Assembly (NCBI GenBank): GCA_029891345.1
Contig: CM056994.1
Location: 143,676,457 to 143,740,456 of the forward strand
Length of the DNA: 64,000 bases
Reading direction: 5' to 3'
Source of the DNA: Dryococelus australis
Taxonomy: Eukaryota; Arthropoda; Insecta; Phasmatodea; Phasmatidae
This document shows, piece after piece, positions 37,241-47,904 of this stretch. Within the stretch, counting starts at the first letter, position 1; every line of letters begins with the position of its first letter. The position numbers and the translations under genes are program-made. The notes under the pieces were generated by a model. It had not been told where the DNA came from and made no database searches. It saw only the letters and a program-made list of their open reading frames with translations.

Positions 37241-37649
37241 ATGTATTTTAAAGTGCATATAATATAGAATAATGTTCAGTAATTTTGATAGGACCTGAGG
37301 GACTGTAAAAATTTACTTGAATAAAAAATATGCTTGAAAAATAAAGCGTGTTTTATTTCATGTTATCCTAATTTGAAAGAAAAAAAAAATTTAAAGGTAC
37401 ATAAATGTAATAAATTTCATTTAAAAATATTTAAAAAATTACTATTGATTGATGTGTACATTTATATATAATTAAATAAAAATAATATTTAAAATTTTAA
37501 AACATAACATTTTTACTACCGAAATATATAATTAATAAATTATGCATGCTGTCAAATTCTGCATAATGGTTGTATGTATACCACTGATTGAAAAATAAAT
37601 ATATTTGGTGTAAAATTGCAGTTTATTATGATTATAAAATACATCTAAT

Positions 37650-37995
37650 ATGGTGTTATTAGTCTGTAATGTTTATGCTTGGTGACTTGAATGTATTTTG
37701 TCTCGAGTTTTTTAAGTTTTCAAGATAACTCAAGGCCATGGGGTCAAGGTCGAGGTAGTCTGCATCTAACATGGAGGTAGGAGTCTGTAATGTATTATAC
37801 TTTGTGACTTTTATGTACTTCTTTCGAGTTTTTGTTTTCAAGGTTATTCAAGGTCATGGGGTCAAGGTTGAATTAGTCTGCATCTAATATGGCGGTAGTA
37901 GTCTGTAAATAATATGCTTAGTGACATTTATGTATTTTTCTTAAGGTTCGGTTTTCAATGTCATTCGTGTTCGTGAAGTCAAGGTGAAGGTCAGG
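37650..37995. repeat. About 117-bp tandem repeats with TCAAGGTCA, PAL-B right arm
   Basis: About three units each contain TAGTCTGTAATG, TTTCGAGTTTTTGTTTTCAAGG and CATGGGGTCAAGGT; they mirror 32515-33010. FTZ-F1/ERR-like half-sites recur once or twice per unit. Confidence 0.75.
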
Positions 37996-38069
37996 TGTGA
38001 TGGGTCAAGGGTCTCATGTCAAATTTTAATTGCTAGTGGGCACTGGCTTCCAAATTGGTGGACAGGTGA

Positions 38070-38145
38070 TGGCTGTTAAGATGGCGGTCACCGACCGAGA
38101 TGGTGGACGTCTACCAAGATGGCTGACTGGGTATGGGCGAGGGGT
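38070..38145. promoter_or_regulatory. Cluster of AAGATGGC/GAGATGGTGG motifs
   Basis: AAGATGGCGGTC, GAGATGGTGG and CAAGATGGCTG lie within 70 bp; another, ACATGGCTGC, is at 38370. AAGATGGCGGC is the known YY1 site (PHO in insects). Comparable clusters occur at 46840-47470. Function is inferred from motif only. Confidence 0.4.
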
Positions 38146-39895
38146 TGGAGGCCTGGCGACTTATTTGTTTGCGGAGTGGGGGTGGCGGAACATCAGGTAA
38201 TTTAATTTTTAACAATATTTAGATTAAATTTTTCGTAACAATTTTTTTTATCGATTTTTAAGAATTTTTCGGATTTTTTTTTTGTTATTGGGGTATGATG
38301 TCACCAGAGTCAAGGTCAAGGGTCAAGGCTAATGTCATATGGGATATATATGGTGGACGTGTGACATAACAACATGGCTGCTGGCCGGTTCTGGCTTCGA
38401 TGTGCCAGATGACATTGCACGTAAATGGCTATTTCCCTACTAATTTCGTATATCTGCTCTCCTGGGAATTTCAAGCCCAAAATGTAACAGTATAAATGTA
38501 GCCACCCTCGTTTGGGTTGAAGTAGGAATATTTCAGTGTATATTTTATTATATATATATTTTTTAACTTTATCGACACGTACTAATACATTTCAAAATCT
38601 TATTCTAATTGGGAGATGAGCAAGATCAAAAATCATAGCCATTTTCGATGGGAATTTCTGAAATTCTTGTCTGAGAGGTAAATGTAATGCAAATTAAGTA
38701 AACTTAAAAAATGATTTACTTTTTAACAAAAAATAATGTTAAATTCTGTTTTCGGAGTATATCTGGTGAAAAGTTTATTTATTTTTTGTAAGTGTAAGTA
38801 TTTTAATAGTTTTTAAAAATTTTATTATGTAATATGTAAACAAGTTAATTTTTTTAAAAAGGTTTTTATAACAATATAATTTTGTTACAGGTGTGATTAT
38901 AACGCAGTTTGCGATATTGTAAACGCAAAGAAAATGTTTGTGTAGCCTTCCCAGTCAACAAACTCACCTGTATATTTTCGGAGTCGTGGAAAACGTTTTT
39001 CTCGCATTGAGAGATTAGGACAGAGTGGCGTAGGAAGGGTGGTTGGCATTATGTAGTTCATTGTCGTTTGACGAGCATTGGTGGCTTGCTAGTGGAGTGA
39101 TGAACGCGGCATAAAACTTGTAGACATACTGAGGTAGGTTGTGAAAAGATATATTGTTAATGTATTTGTTCTGCTGTGCATGTTATTATTACAACATGGT
39201 ATGCATATCAGTTAAACATATTATAAAAACTTTGGTCAGTTAGAAGTGTGGAGTGGTTCGGGTGTGGTGTGTACTTATGTCGTAATTATCCGTGGTGTTT
39301 GTTCACTATGAAAATTCGAATTACACACATTAGGTAATTATGCGAATAAACTCTAAGTATCCTTGACTGGATATGAAGGAAGGAGTACCTCCTCGATCCT
39401 AAAATTGTCTTCAACCTCGTTCGTTGTGTTTCATTGGTCGACGGGTACTTAGTTTAAGCTCATTATGCCACTACTACTTACATGTGCATATTTATTTTGC
39501 AAATAATCTCGACATATTACTTGTTATGCAATTAAAATATGTTATTCCGTATGATTCTTTAATCAATACGTAAGTACTACATTCATGTAGTTATTTTATT
39601 ACAGGTAAATACTCTCACTGCAACCCTAGGTTAACACCCTCGGATTTTTTAAAATAATTTTCTCAAAATATTGTTACATATTTTATACATTAAAAGGTTA
39701 TCTTATGCAGAAAACAATCACACCATTCTTAGAAAGTGTGCGAGAGCTTGTCAGTCATTCAAAACTCACCCTCCATAGCATAAATATAGTATTATATAAT
39801 GTCCTTCGATACAATCGGATTTGTTAGGACTTGCATTTACTTGCTGGATGTGATGTGCATTTAACGAGATTCCAATATATCACATCGCGGTTAAA

Positions 39896-41468
39896 AGCAT
39901 TGATATATGCAATTTCAGGTATTTCGATAGGTGGCTGTCTTATGGAGAGAAGGTTTTCATGGTTGGTGTTTATGCAAAGTTTGGCATACACAAGTGCATG
40001 AATACAGATTGCTGACAACGCAAGTGTGTATTTAGTAAAAATTATTTGTGCTAAAATAATAATTACATAACATAATTTTATCTAATTTCACATAAATATC
40101 TTCCTCCCTGAGCAAGTGGATTTTCCTATTTAACTACATTCTCTCATCCTAACTCCCTCCTCAGTTGTGAACAAGTTCCCAATAGAGCAACACGTCAGTC
40201 TCTCTCCACTGCCGATGAGACAATATGTGTACTTGGTTTGTAATAACCTTTGATGGGGGCTCAAACCAGTGACAACCTCTTCCCCTCACCCCTACCCCGG
40301 TCAATACTTGATTTACACAATTTAAAATAATTTTATAATTACTTTGCCTTGAGGATGACTCGAATCCAGGTCCGACATCTTAAACCTATAGCCCTCACCC
40401 ATAATTAGTCGTTCTATGAATTAAAACAAATTTTTGTTAGCCATCGCAGGGTATACAACCTATGTCCGAAACATTAACCCTAGACATCCTTATCCACACT
40501 AAGTCAATTTGCGAATAAAAATAATAACTCTTTTATTCCCTGTTGGGGACTCGAACTGAGGCCCTAAAACTCAAACCTATAGCCTTTCCCCATACTTAGT
40601 TGTTACACAAAAATAAATTAGAATTTTTACCTTTGTCAGGTATCGAACCAATGTCCGAAACCTTAATCCTAGAACGCCTTACTCATACTTAGTCAATACG
40701 CGAATAAAAACTTTTTTTTAACCTGAGGTTGACTCGAACCGAGGTCCAAATTCTTAGCCATACACACCCTAGCACCTGTCTGATATCCAATATGATGGCA
40801 TGTGTAAAAGTCACTGATATATGTAAACGGACTTCAGTTGAGAGTTGATGCCCACAGCAAGAGGACCTGTGGACTACTGGTTACATACTCTCTTGGTACA
40901 TTATGTAAATGCATGTTAATTACGCATAATAAGTTATTATGCAAGTGCGCAGTTATGTTATATAATTAAATATCTCATTATGCAATTGAATACATTTTTT
41001 AATATGTAAAACTCATGGAAACCAATGTAGCAATATAGACAAAACCCTTTGGTATTAGCAGTCTCAGGTCAGTCAGGAGCTAGCTGTCTTAGGGAGAGGA
41101 CATGCATGGATTTGGTGATTGCATAATTGTGTATTTCCTAATTGCACGATCATGCAAGTGCATACATAGTAAATATTTATTGCACATATATGTAATTCAT
41201 GAAAGTGCAGAATAACTTAATTTACTGATATCTTTATTACATTCATCTTATGCATTTCCCTATAAAACTGAATTCCCCCTCCACAATCTCCAACTACTAT
41301 GCACACACCAGTCTCTCTACGACCACCGACGATTCAACACGTGTGATTGTGCAAGGACGCATTTCTCCTCTCCTCTTCATTTCCCTTCCTCAGTTGTTAA
41401 CCCGCGCCCAGCGGAGCAACACGTTATCTCTTTCCAGCTGCCGACGAGACTACATTTGTGATTGTGCA
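39896..41468. repeat. 1.15 kb tandem duplication inside PAL-B right arm
   Basis: Two copies share GCTGTCTTA-GGAGAG, CCTCAGTTGTGAAC/CCTCAGTTGTTAAC, GAGCAACACGT and CTGCCGATGAGAC/CTGCCGACGAGAC. They are 39896-40238 plus its following tRNA-like array, and 41040-41468 plus its following array. The left arm has one copy (3450-3840), so the duplication occurred in this arm only or was lost from the other. Confidence 0.7.
40300..40795 (-). repeat. About 95-bp tandem tRNA-like units, PAL-B right arm
   Basis: Five diverged units begin near 40306, 40402, 40497, 40594 and 40686, each with a TTAGTCAAT-like box and, on the minus strand, a B-box relative (GGTTCGAGTCAACC, GGTTCGATACCTG, AGTTCGAGTCCCC). AT-rich spacers separate the boxes. 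Tandem units of this kind are unusual for a SINE. Confidence 0.6.
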
Positions 41469-41479
41469 TTACAAAATAT

Positions 41480-41640
41480 AAATTAAGTGTCCAGCCTGGG
41501 AATCGAACACGGTACTCCAAAAAAAGTTACAAATGCACTGTCCGAGGAACCAATCTGGAACCAGAAGTGCTCTGTCCAGGAATCGAACCCGGTACCGGAA
41601 ATAACCTAACCGGGAATCGAACCAAGGACTAGAAGCGCAT
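41480..41640 (-). repeat. Tandem B-box units, outer end of PAL-B right arm
   Basis: On the minus strand three copies of (G)GTTCGATTCC occur within 140 bp, mirroring 3200-3425. Confidence 0.6.
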
Positions 41641-41819
41641 ATGAACCAGAAGTGTATGTACAACTTCATTGTTATTTGTTCCACACTTGCATTTTGGTCG
41701 TTGTGCGATGTGCATACAAAGTGAATTAAAAGTGCATACAAAGTGCATATGAATCGGGTTTAAAGTTAAAATGTCACTTCAGGCCATTCTATTCCAGTTA
41801 CGGTTCGCGGCCACTACTT

Positions 41820-42780
41820 ATCACAAACCATTATTTAAAAATTATTTGCAAAACATTTTCTTATAAATATAAAACTGATATATTTTTATTTTTAATTTAG
41901 ATTGTTTCATGAAACGTTAAAAATATTTTATATAGTTCCTGGTTCGTAATAAACTCGAAGTATATATTATTTGCTTGTTAAAATTCAACTTTTAATTCAC
42001 ATGTTGCACACAAATCTTTTTTGTAAAATTTCTCAAATTTACTTGTAGTGTTGCAAATTTTAAAGTAGTTAGGTAAATGGTAGCCAAACCAAAAATGTTT
42101 ATTTTTTTCGAGATAATCATATTAGTTAATACGGGACAGTTTAAATTAAATCCTACAAAAATAATAAATCTCTTAAAAAATACTGAAACTAATAAGATCC
42201 CGATCCAAACAACATCTTCTTCATTGATAAATATAATTTTACACAAACGTTGCAAAATAAAATGTGGGATAGTACTTTTTTATATAGTATATATGAAATG
42301 ATGCATTTTTGTTTGTCAGCGAAATTCTTATGTGCACAGGTGGTAATATTGTATTCGAACTTACTCTCCAAAACGTCCGTGCGAAGCAAGATGTTGTTAC
42401 TTTTGATTAGAAATTTTTATCTTATTGTCTCGTAATACCCTTCTCGAAAGACAGAATGTTGAAGACGATGTGGATAAATTTGCTTGTGAACTGGATTTTG
42501 TTGAAGAATCGGATTTTCTGTAACTTTCGACAGGAAAAGAAACACTAATAATATTTTGAAAAGTTTGTATGTAGTAGAATACTATAGCCAATTTTTATCA
42601 TTGTAATGATATCATATTATATATACTGCCGAAAAATGTATAATTATATATATATATATAAAATTGCAAATAAAAAATTGATCGCACTGAAGGAGCTAAC
42701 GCAGTGGCATGTTAAGTGAGTACAGGCTCGAGTCATGGTAGTATGCATACAGAAAACATTAGAATAATGTATCACGTATA
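41820..42780. other. No gene seen
   Basis: AT-rich flank of PAL-B. A tRNA-like fragment (GCTAACGCAGTGGCATG then GGCTCGAGTCATGG) is at 42690-42737, possibly a SINE head, and a TA microsatellite is at 42640-42660. The overlapping short open frames on both strands look spurious. Confidence 0.5.
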
Positions 42781-42799
42781 TCATGTATTACACGGAACC

Positions 42800-43200
42800 A
42801 ATACTTACATAATATGCACTCGGTATGATATCAGACCACTCGTAGAACGGAGACATTTGGCGATACGGTAGGGCATGGAGGCATTCAGGCGTAGGATTTC
42901 TCCTAAGGAATATCCAGCCACAGCTGACACAACTGACCGTCCAAATCCGCTGTAGATACCGTTGGCCGAAAATGCCATCCAACGTGATCGCAAATGTTCT
43001 CGATATTCGAGAGGTCTGGGTCCCTGCTGGCCAAGGATGTATGCTTACATCATGGAGACAGGGTATAGATACCCGTGCTGTGTGAGGCCGGGAATTATCC
43101 TGCTGGAAAATGGGGTTGTCATTCTGCGCCAGGAAGGGGAGCGCACATGGTCGCAGAATTTCCTGGATATATCACCGCGGCTTCAAGGTTTCTTTAACAG
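42800..43200 (-). pseudogene. Tc1-like transposase C-terminal relic
   Basis: Minus-strand translation in broken frames gives FLAQNDNPIFQQDNSRPHTA, the counterpart of the family's Q-Q-D-N-A/x-x-H-T-A block. SIHPWPAGTQTSRI follows, the counterpart of the family's W-P-x-x-S-P-D-L-x-x-I-E-N motif (in a neighbouring frame ASRDPDLSNIENI), and then DHVGWHFR. This covers the last Asp and the C-terminal D/E region of the DDE domain. No TIRs were found. It is unrelated in sequence to the transposon at 17060-19378 as far as I can judge. Confidence 0.65.
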
Positions 43201-43447
43201 GCCCATAGAGACTGTCTTTGAAACGTAATTGTAGGGCTTATTATTTTGAAAATTTTCAGCTTCCCATAACAGATAAATAATGCATATCTCTTTTGCTGAA
43301 AGTGAAAGGATGAATGGATGTGTCAGTAAATTTGATAATGTTTTTCAAAGTTGGAACATGGGTGAAAAAATTTCCGAATATGTGGTTTTAAATGGGTGTT
43401 TAATGGCTTTTGGGTAATTCAGACCAAAAAATTAAAATATACATACC

Positions 43448-44360
43448 TACACTATAAATTCGAATTGGTATAAAACCACTGATTTGCAGTGAAATTAAAC
43501 TACTCGAATTAATGAAAATGTCTGCACTTAGAATCAATGGAATACCCCTGATTGTTTCAGTGAACAAATTTCGCTGATTGAAATAATAACGTGAAGCATA
43601 TTTCACTTATTGGATAAGTGACGACCAACTGCTGTGGCAAATTAAATAATGTTTTTTATTAAATTTAACTCAATAATTAAGAGCAGTAAAAATAATCACT
43701 ATTGTTTACCATATATTGCGCAATTTAGCGTAATTTAAAAAAAGAAATAATCTTTCGGAGGTGGCTGGGATTGAACTCACACTCCCCTTCCGCACTACCG
43801 AGTAATGTTGACAAGTAACAGAAAAGTATATATCTTATAGTTCTTTATTCAAAGAGTGTCGTTTTAATTTATATGTCCTTGCTTTCCGTATTGGTTTAAT
43901 TGATACTATTTGGATTGATAAAACGAATAGTATATATCAGTGCACTCTCTTCACTACATTATATGCAGTTTAAACCTTCAAACAGAGCACTGTGATGATT
44001 ATACAAATATTAAATGAAATACGTAAAAACGGAATGAAATGTTTGAAAAAGTATTTATGGTTGGTTTTGTTCGTTGTCATTTCATTTAATACGCGTTTTT
44101 TAATGGCCATTTTAAAACATTGTTTGGCGGCCATATTTACACGCTTTTTAACTGATCAATCACTCAAAAGCAAATAACAAAAAACAGTGAAAAATGTGAC
44201 TGATGGATCAGTGGAAAATGTCGCTGAATTAATTAGTGTAGTAAAACAGGAAATTTTTAGTGATTTATCAGTTAATTTAAATAAAGTGACTATTGAATCA
44301 GTCAGGTATTGTTAACTGATTCGAACAATGAAATTATCCTTGATTTAGATTGAGAGTGTA
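43448..44360. mobile_element. Short non-autonomous TIR element, PAL-A family termini
   Basis: The left end TACACTATAAATTCGAAT and the right end (minus strand) TACACTCTCAATCTAAATC match the PAL-A terminus TACACTCTAAATCGGAAT. Inner sequence has the same CACTGAT/GATTCA-rich character as the PAL-A centre. A tRNA-like B-box block is at 43744-43800 (minus strand GAGTTCAATCCCAGCC). Palindromy beyond the ends is not convincing here. Confidence 0.45.
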
Positions 44361-46700
44361 GAGTGTAAAATGTTTATTTAAATGGTTTTGGTAGATGGAA
44401 ATATATAGGTCACAGCTGAAGAACTGTCACAATTTTATTTCGATGAAACACATTTTCACACATTTCTACTGCCGGGAGGGAAGCGAAAGTCCACAGGCAC
44501 GGAGAGGAGGATCGTCTGCAACAAAACTGAGAGAGCGAATTTCACACCGAGCAGTGATATCTAGCGAGGTATCCGATGGCGCGATAACTCCGCGCTCAAT
44601 TCATCACTGGTAGACTGACTAGGTAGGAGGCTGCCTGAGCTTGGTTTACACACCTTGGGTTGGGCCAAGTTCAGCAATTGTATATCACCAATGTCTCGTA
44701 GCAATTTGCATGTTATGCAGGCCATTAACATGTATGCTGTAGGTCTCTTGTTTCAATAGACAAAGATAACAGTTATCATCAGCTACTCACCAAATCCATT
44801 TAAGTTGCAAAAAATTGCATTTAGTGTTGATATACATATGTATTTAAGTTTGATCACCAGCTGACAATCAGTATTTAACTGGGTAATGTAGAGGAAAGTA
44901 GGCTCATTAGTTATCAGTAACTTCTTATTATTTCATGTAATTTAGGCGTGAAACACTAGTGTTATCATTAACTTAATCCTAACCTTACCTAACTAACAAG
45001 GGGATTAATTAGATTAAAGTTTTGATTAATCGGGTAATTAATCCGATCAAACGATCGATTTAAGACATTTTAAAAAATAATTAAATCCGATGAATTAATC
45101 GGAAATTTGATTATATACATTTGATCAAAGAAGTATGACGCAAAAATTGATCAAATTTCTTTGGCAATTTTTTTTTACATTTGTGATTTTATATTTGATA
45201 GGTATTTGCAAGAGTGTCATAAGGATCATAGGTATATATTTTTGGAGAGCAGCAGCGGCAGCAGCATCGATGTTCACTCTTGGACGTCTCGGGGCCGATT
45301 GTGGTATGAGGTGTGCGGGTAGATGTAATATGTAATAGTGGCATAGTTTTAATTTTTTATTGTTAATTACCGTATTGAGGTGGTTGAGGAGAACGAAGGT
45401 GTATTGGGAGCGGGGCGTAGTATTTCCTTCCAGTTTGCCATCTGGCAGGCGACTGAGGTTGAGGAGGGAATGTCTGGAACACCAAGGCATGCCCGCCTGG
45501 GCCGGTGTGAGACAGTATACTGAGCTCTACGTATGTGAAATGTCTATCGTCGCAAACGCTTAATTAGAAATAACTGTTTTATAGTACTGAAGTATAGGAA
45601 TGCGAATTTACCCCCAAACATCAAATTATTAGCAAATACGGATTTTAAATACCTACTGAAAGACGACATATTTGATTCAATATCAATTAAACGCAATGAG
45701 ATATGAATACAATTTTCGCTCAAATACAAAACAGAGCAAATGTAGGTTACATACAAAATTAAAACTTTATTTTTTCACAAGTCATCTATTACATGTATAC
45801 GGATTATGGGCTACTTTGATTTCATACCGTTCAGACCTCTGTCGCTGCATGCTCGGAGCAGCGCGATCGAGTTACGTAGAGTACTCCTCCCCCTACTTTT
45901 TATTCCATAAACATCATCTTCGAGCACTTACTTCTTTCTCTTACGTCAGAGTTTTGCTCGGCGAGCCATTCCGCCCCCCCCCCCCCCTCGCCAAACCATT
46001 CTACATCGGTCTTCCACTGCCATGTAGCACTAGTCCCCTCATGTGTTCAGGTCATTACTCCATCATAATCAGCATTTCATCACGGCGTGGCGCACCATGG
46101 TTGCTAAACTGTGTGCCAATGTACGCATCTCAATGTTCTCTCTGCACTTTCCTGCTCTAGTTTTAGCTTCACACTGGCTTGCTTTGCTCTTATACTGTAT
46201 TGCCATACGAACACAGAGCAGCTTGTATTTCGTTGGTTTTATACAGTTCTGTGTTCCCTTTTCTCTCGTTCTTGCGCAGACTGCTGAATCTGTTGTGAAA
46301 TGGTAGCTGGAGTATGGTGCTCGGGGAATTTTCTGAAAGAGGAATGACAATCTTGCTGTCGCTTTTCTCCCGGCATCTGCACCAGTAGAGTGCAGTCTTA
46401 CTCCAGGAGGTCAATCCCTTTAGTTTTGTGTGAGACGTGGAACTTTCCCCTTACTGCTGGATGGTTTGGTGACTCATGCCATGGAGGCATACTTCCCCTT
46501 TTCTCCGCTGACCTTCAAGGAACTTCAGGCAATGGAGAGTATGGCAATTTTTGCAGTGGGGTACCCAATTCTGACACAGTAATGTCCCTTTGGTAATGTC
46601 ACGCGTGTGCACCGGCCGATTCAGACCTCATTGTGGTAAGCCAAGAATGCAGTATTTCCTCTGACTTGTATTGTATTTGATTGTTAGGGACTTATATCCC
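44361..46700. other. Unassigned region with GC-richer patches
   Basis: No family recognised. It has a purine-rich GC patch at 44460-44600, repeated ATTAATCGG motifs at 45000-45110, and a GCAGCGGCAGCAGCA triplet run at 45247-45270. The patch 45240-45540 is open on both strands (minus-strand open frame 45490-45125). A C run lies at 45975-45987. Any of these could be a fragment of a host exon, but I see no conserved domain or clear splice pair. Confidence 0.35.
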
Positions 46701-46779
46701 AGAATTAGTACAAGTCATTTATGTGAAAACCATCTCCTTTTCTCGATATTTTCTTTAACTATATACAACCTCTCCTCAT

Positions 46780-47495
46780 TAGTAGTAAGCATATGGTGAT
46801 TGGGTTCCAGATGGCCATCGGCTGTGGTGCCATAGTGCCGGACGCCATGTTGGATTCCGGACTTCCTGCTGTCATTCTGGTCATGCGTCCGCCATCTTGG
46901 ATTCCACCATGTTGTTAGCCAGTAGGCCACCATATTTTAAGCAAGTATATCGCCATCCTGGACCACCACCTTTGTAGCCAGTACACTGCCAACTTGGACT
47001 GCGATCTGGGTAACCAGTAAGTAATTTTTTCATGTTCTTGCATTCCGAGAGTTTTCTCCAAATGCTATCATTTTTTTATATTTTGCATTCCTTCTTTCTT
47101 TTATCGTTCTCTTTCTTCTTTTCTCTTTCTTTAACCTTATTCTTTCCTTTATCTTTCTCTTCCTTTTTTCTCTTTTTTTAATCTTATTCTTTCCTTTCGC
47201 TTCCTTCTCTTTCTTTCCTTATTTCCTTTCTCTCTTCATCTTTATTTACATCGGCTGTTACTGGAGTCTGCCATCTTTGTTTACATTTATCTCTCACCTT
47301 CGTTTGACGCCATTTTGGTTTTTTATTTGTCATTTATTTCACCTAATAGTTAGGCTTTGGCCACTAGCAGTGTTGCCATCTTGGTTTTGGGTTTAGCCAC
47401 TAGGAGCCTTGGTGACGCTCTCGTTAGATTTGTCAATCACGTTTCTGTCGTTTGTCCTCCACTGCCATATTGGTTCTGGAATTGGCCGCTAGGAG
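46780..47495. other. CCATCTTGG-motif clusters and polypyrimidine tract
   Basis: CCATCTTGGATTCCACCATG, GCCACCATATTT, CGCCATCCTGG, TGCCATCTTTG, GCCATTTTGG, TGCCATCTTGG and TGCCATATTGG recur between 46840 and 47475 on one strand. A tract at 47085-47245 is almost all C and T. The order (these motifs outside a tRNA-like block outside the arm) resembles PAL-B, so this may be the outer part of the PAL-D left arm; the right arm partner would lie beyond the window. Confidence 0.45.
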
Positions 47496-47504
47496 CGCTG
47501 GTTT

Positions 47505-47612
47505 TTTTTATATCAAAATACCATCTAGAATAGTGCGGGATCGAAATGACGGTCCTTGAGTCGCCAGACTTACTCCTAAGAACACTTGGCTATAGCGACA
47601 TGCATTGGAACA
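47505..47612 (-). other. tRNA-like block
   Basis: On the minus strand TATAGCCAAGTGTTCTTAGG resembles an A box and CATTTCGATCCCGC a B box, about 40 bp apart, with a plausible anticodon-arm length between. Stems are imperfect, so a relic is likely. Confidence 0.45.
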
Positions 47613-47904
47613 AATAGTTTATAAGTAGTATAAAGCTTTTAGACGAATAAAAATATATTTCCTCTTATTAAAAACATTGCATTTTTATTTTCATGATATA
47701 ATTATTAATGTTTTTAATTCATATATCAATAAATTTTTAATTTTATATACAAACCAATAATTTTACATTTGTATTTTTATAATATAATTATATTTTTTCT
47801 TAATAATATTCTAATTATATAAATTTATTTTAAGTACTTTAATATAATAATTTAACCTAATCATCTAGTAAGGACTCTGAATACATATTTTTTATTTCTC
47901 TCGA

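Larger units (their letters stand above)
3000..41819. mobile_element. PAL-B: giant imperfect palindrome, split by three nested insertions
   Basis: The outer ends are inverted copies: AGTAGTGGCTGCGAACCGT at 3000 and its complement ending at 41819. Matching proceeds inward through colinear blocks. Left 3450-3660 pairs with 41240-41460, 3840-4500 with 39240-39900, 8930-9660 with 38450-39110, 20420-20860 with 38100-38440, and 32460-35022 with 35558-38060. After removing the three insertions the left arm is about 5.4 kb. The right arm is 6.3 kb because of an internal tandem duplication. Each arm carries one copy of a zinc-finger gene transcribed outward from the loop. Identity looks roughly 65-75% by eye, so the structure is old. 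Flanking bases show no convincing target duplication. Whether it moved as a unit is inferred. Confidence 0.8.
35558..41819. repeat. PAL-B right arm, uninterrupted
   Basis: Contiguous reverse complement of the four left-arm pieces. It serves as the empty-site record for the copia (about 39186), PAL-C (about 38450) and gypsy (about 38055-38112) insertions. It is longer than the left arm because of a 1.15 kb tandem duplication (39896-41468) and expanded repeats within the zinc-finger gene. Confidence 0.85.

Noticed and set aside
41992-42591. Overlapping short open frames on both strands
   Set aside because: Low complexity and AT-rich, with no motifs; the frames are typical chance openings.
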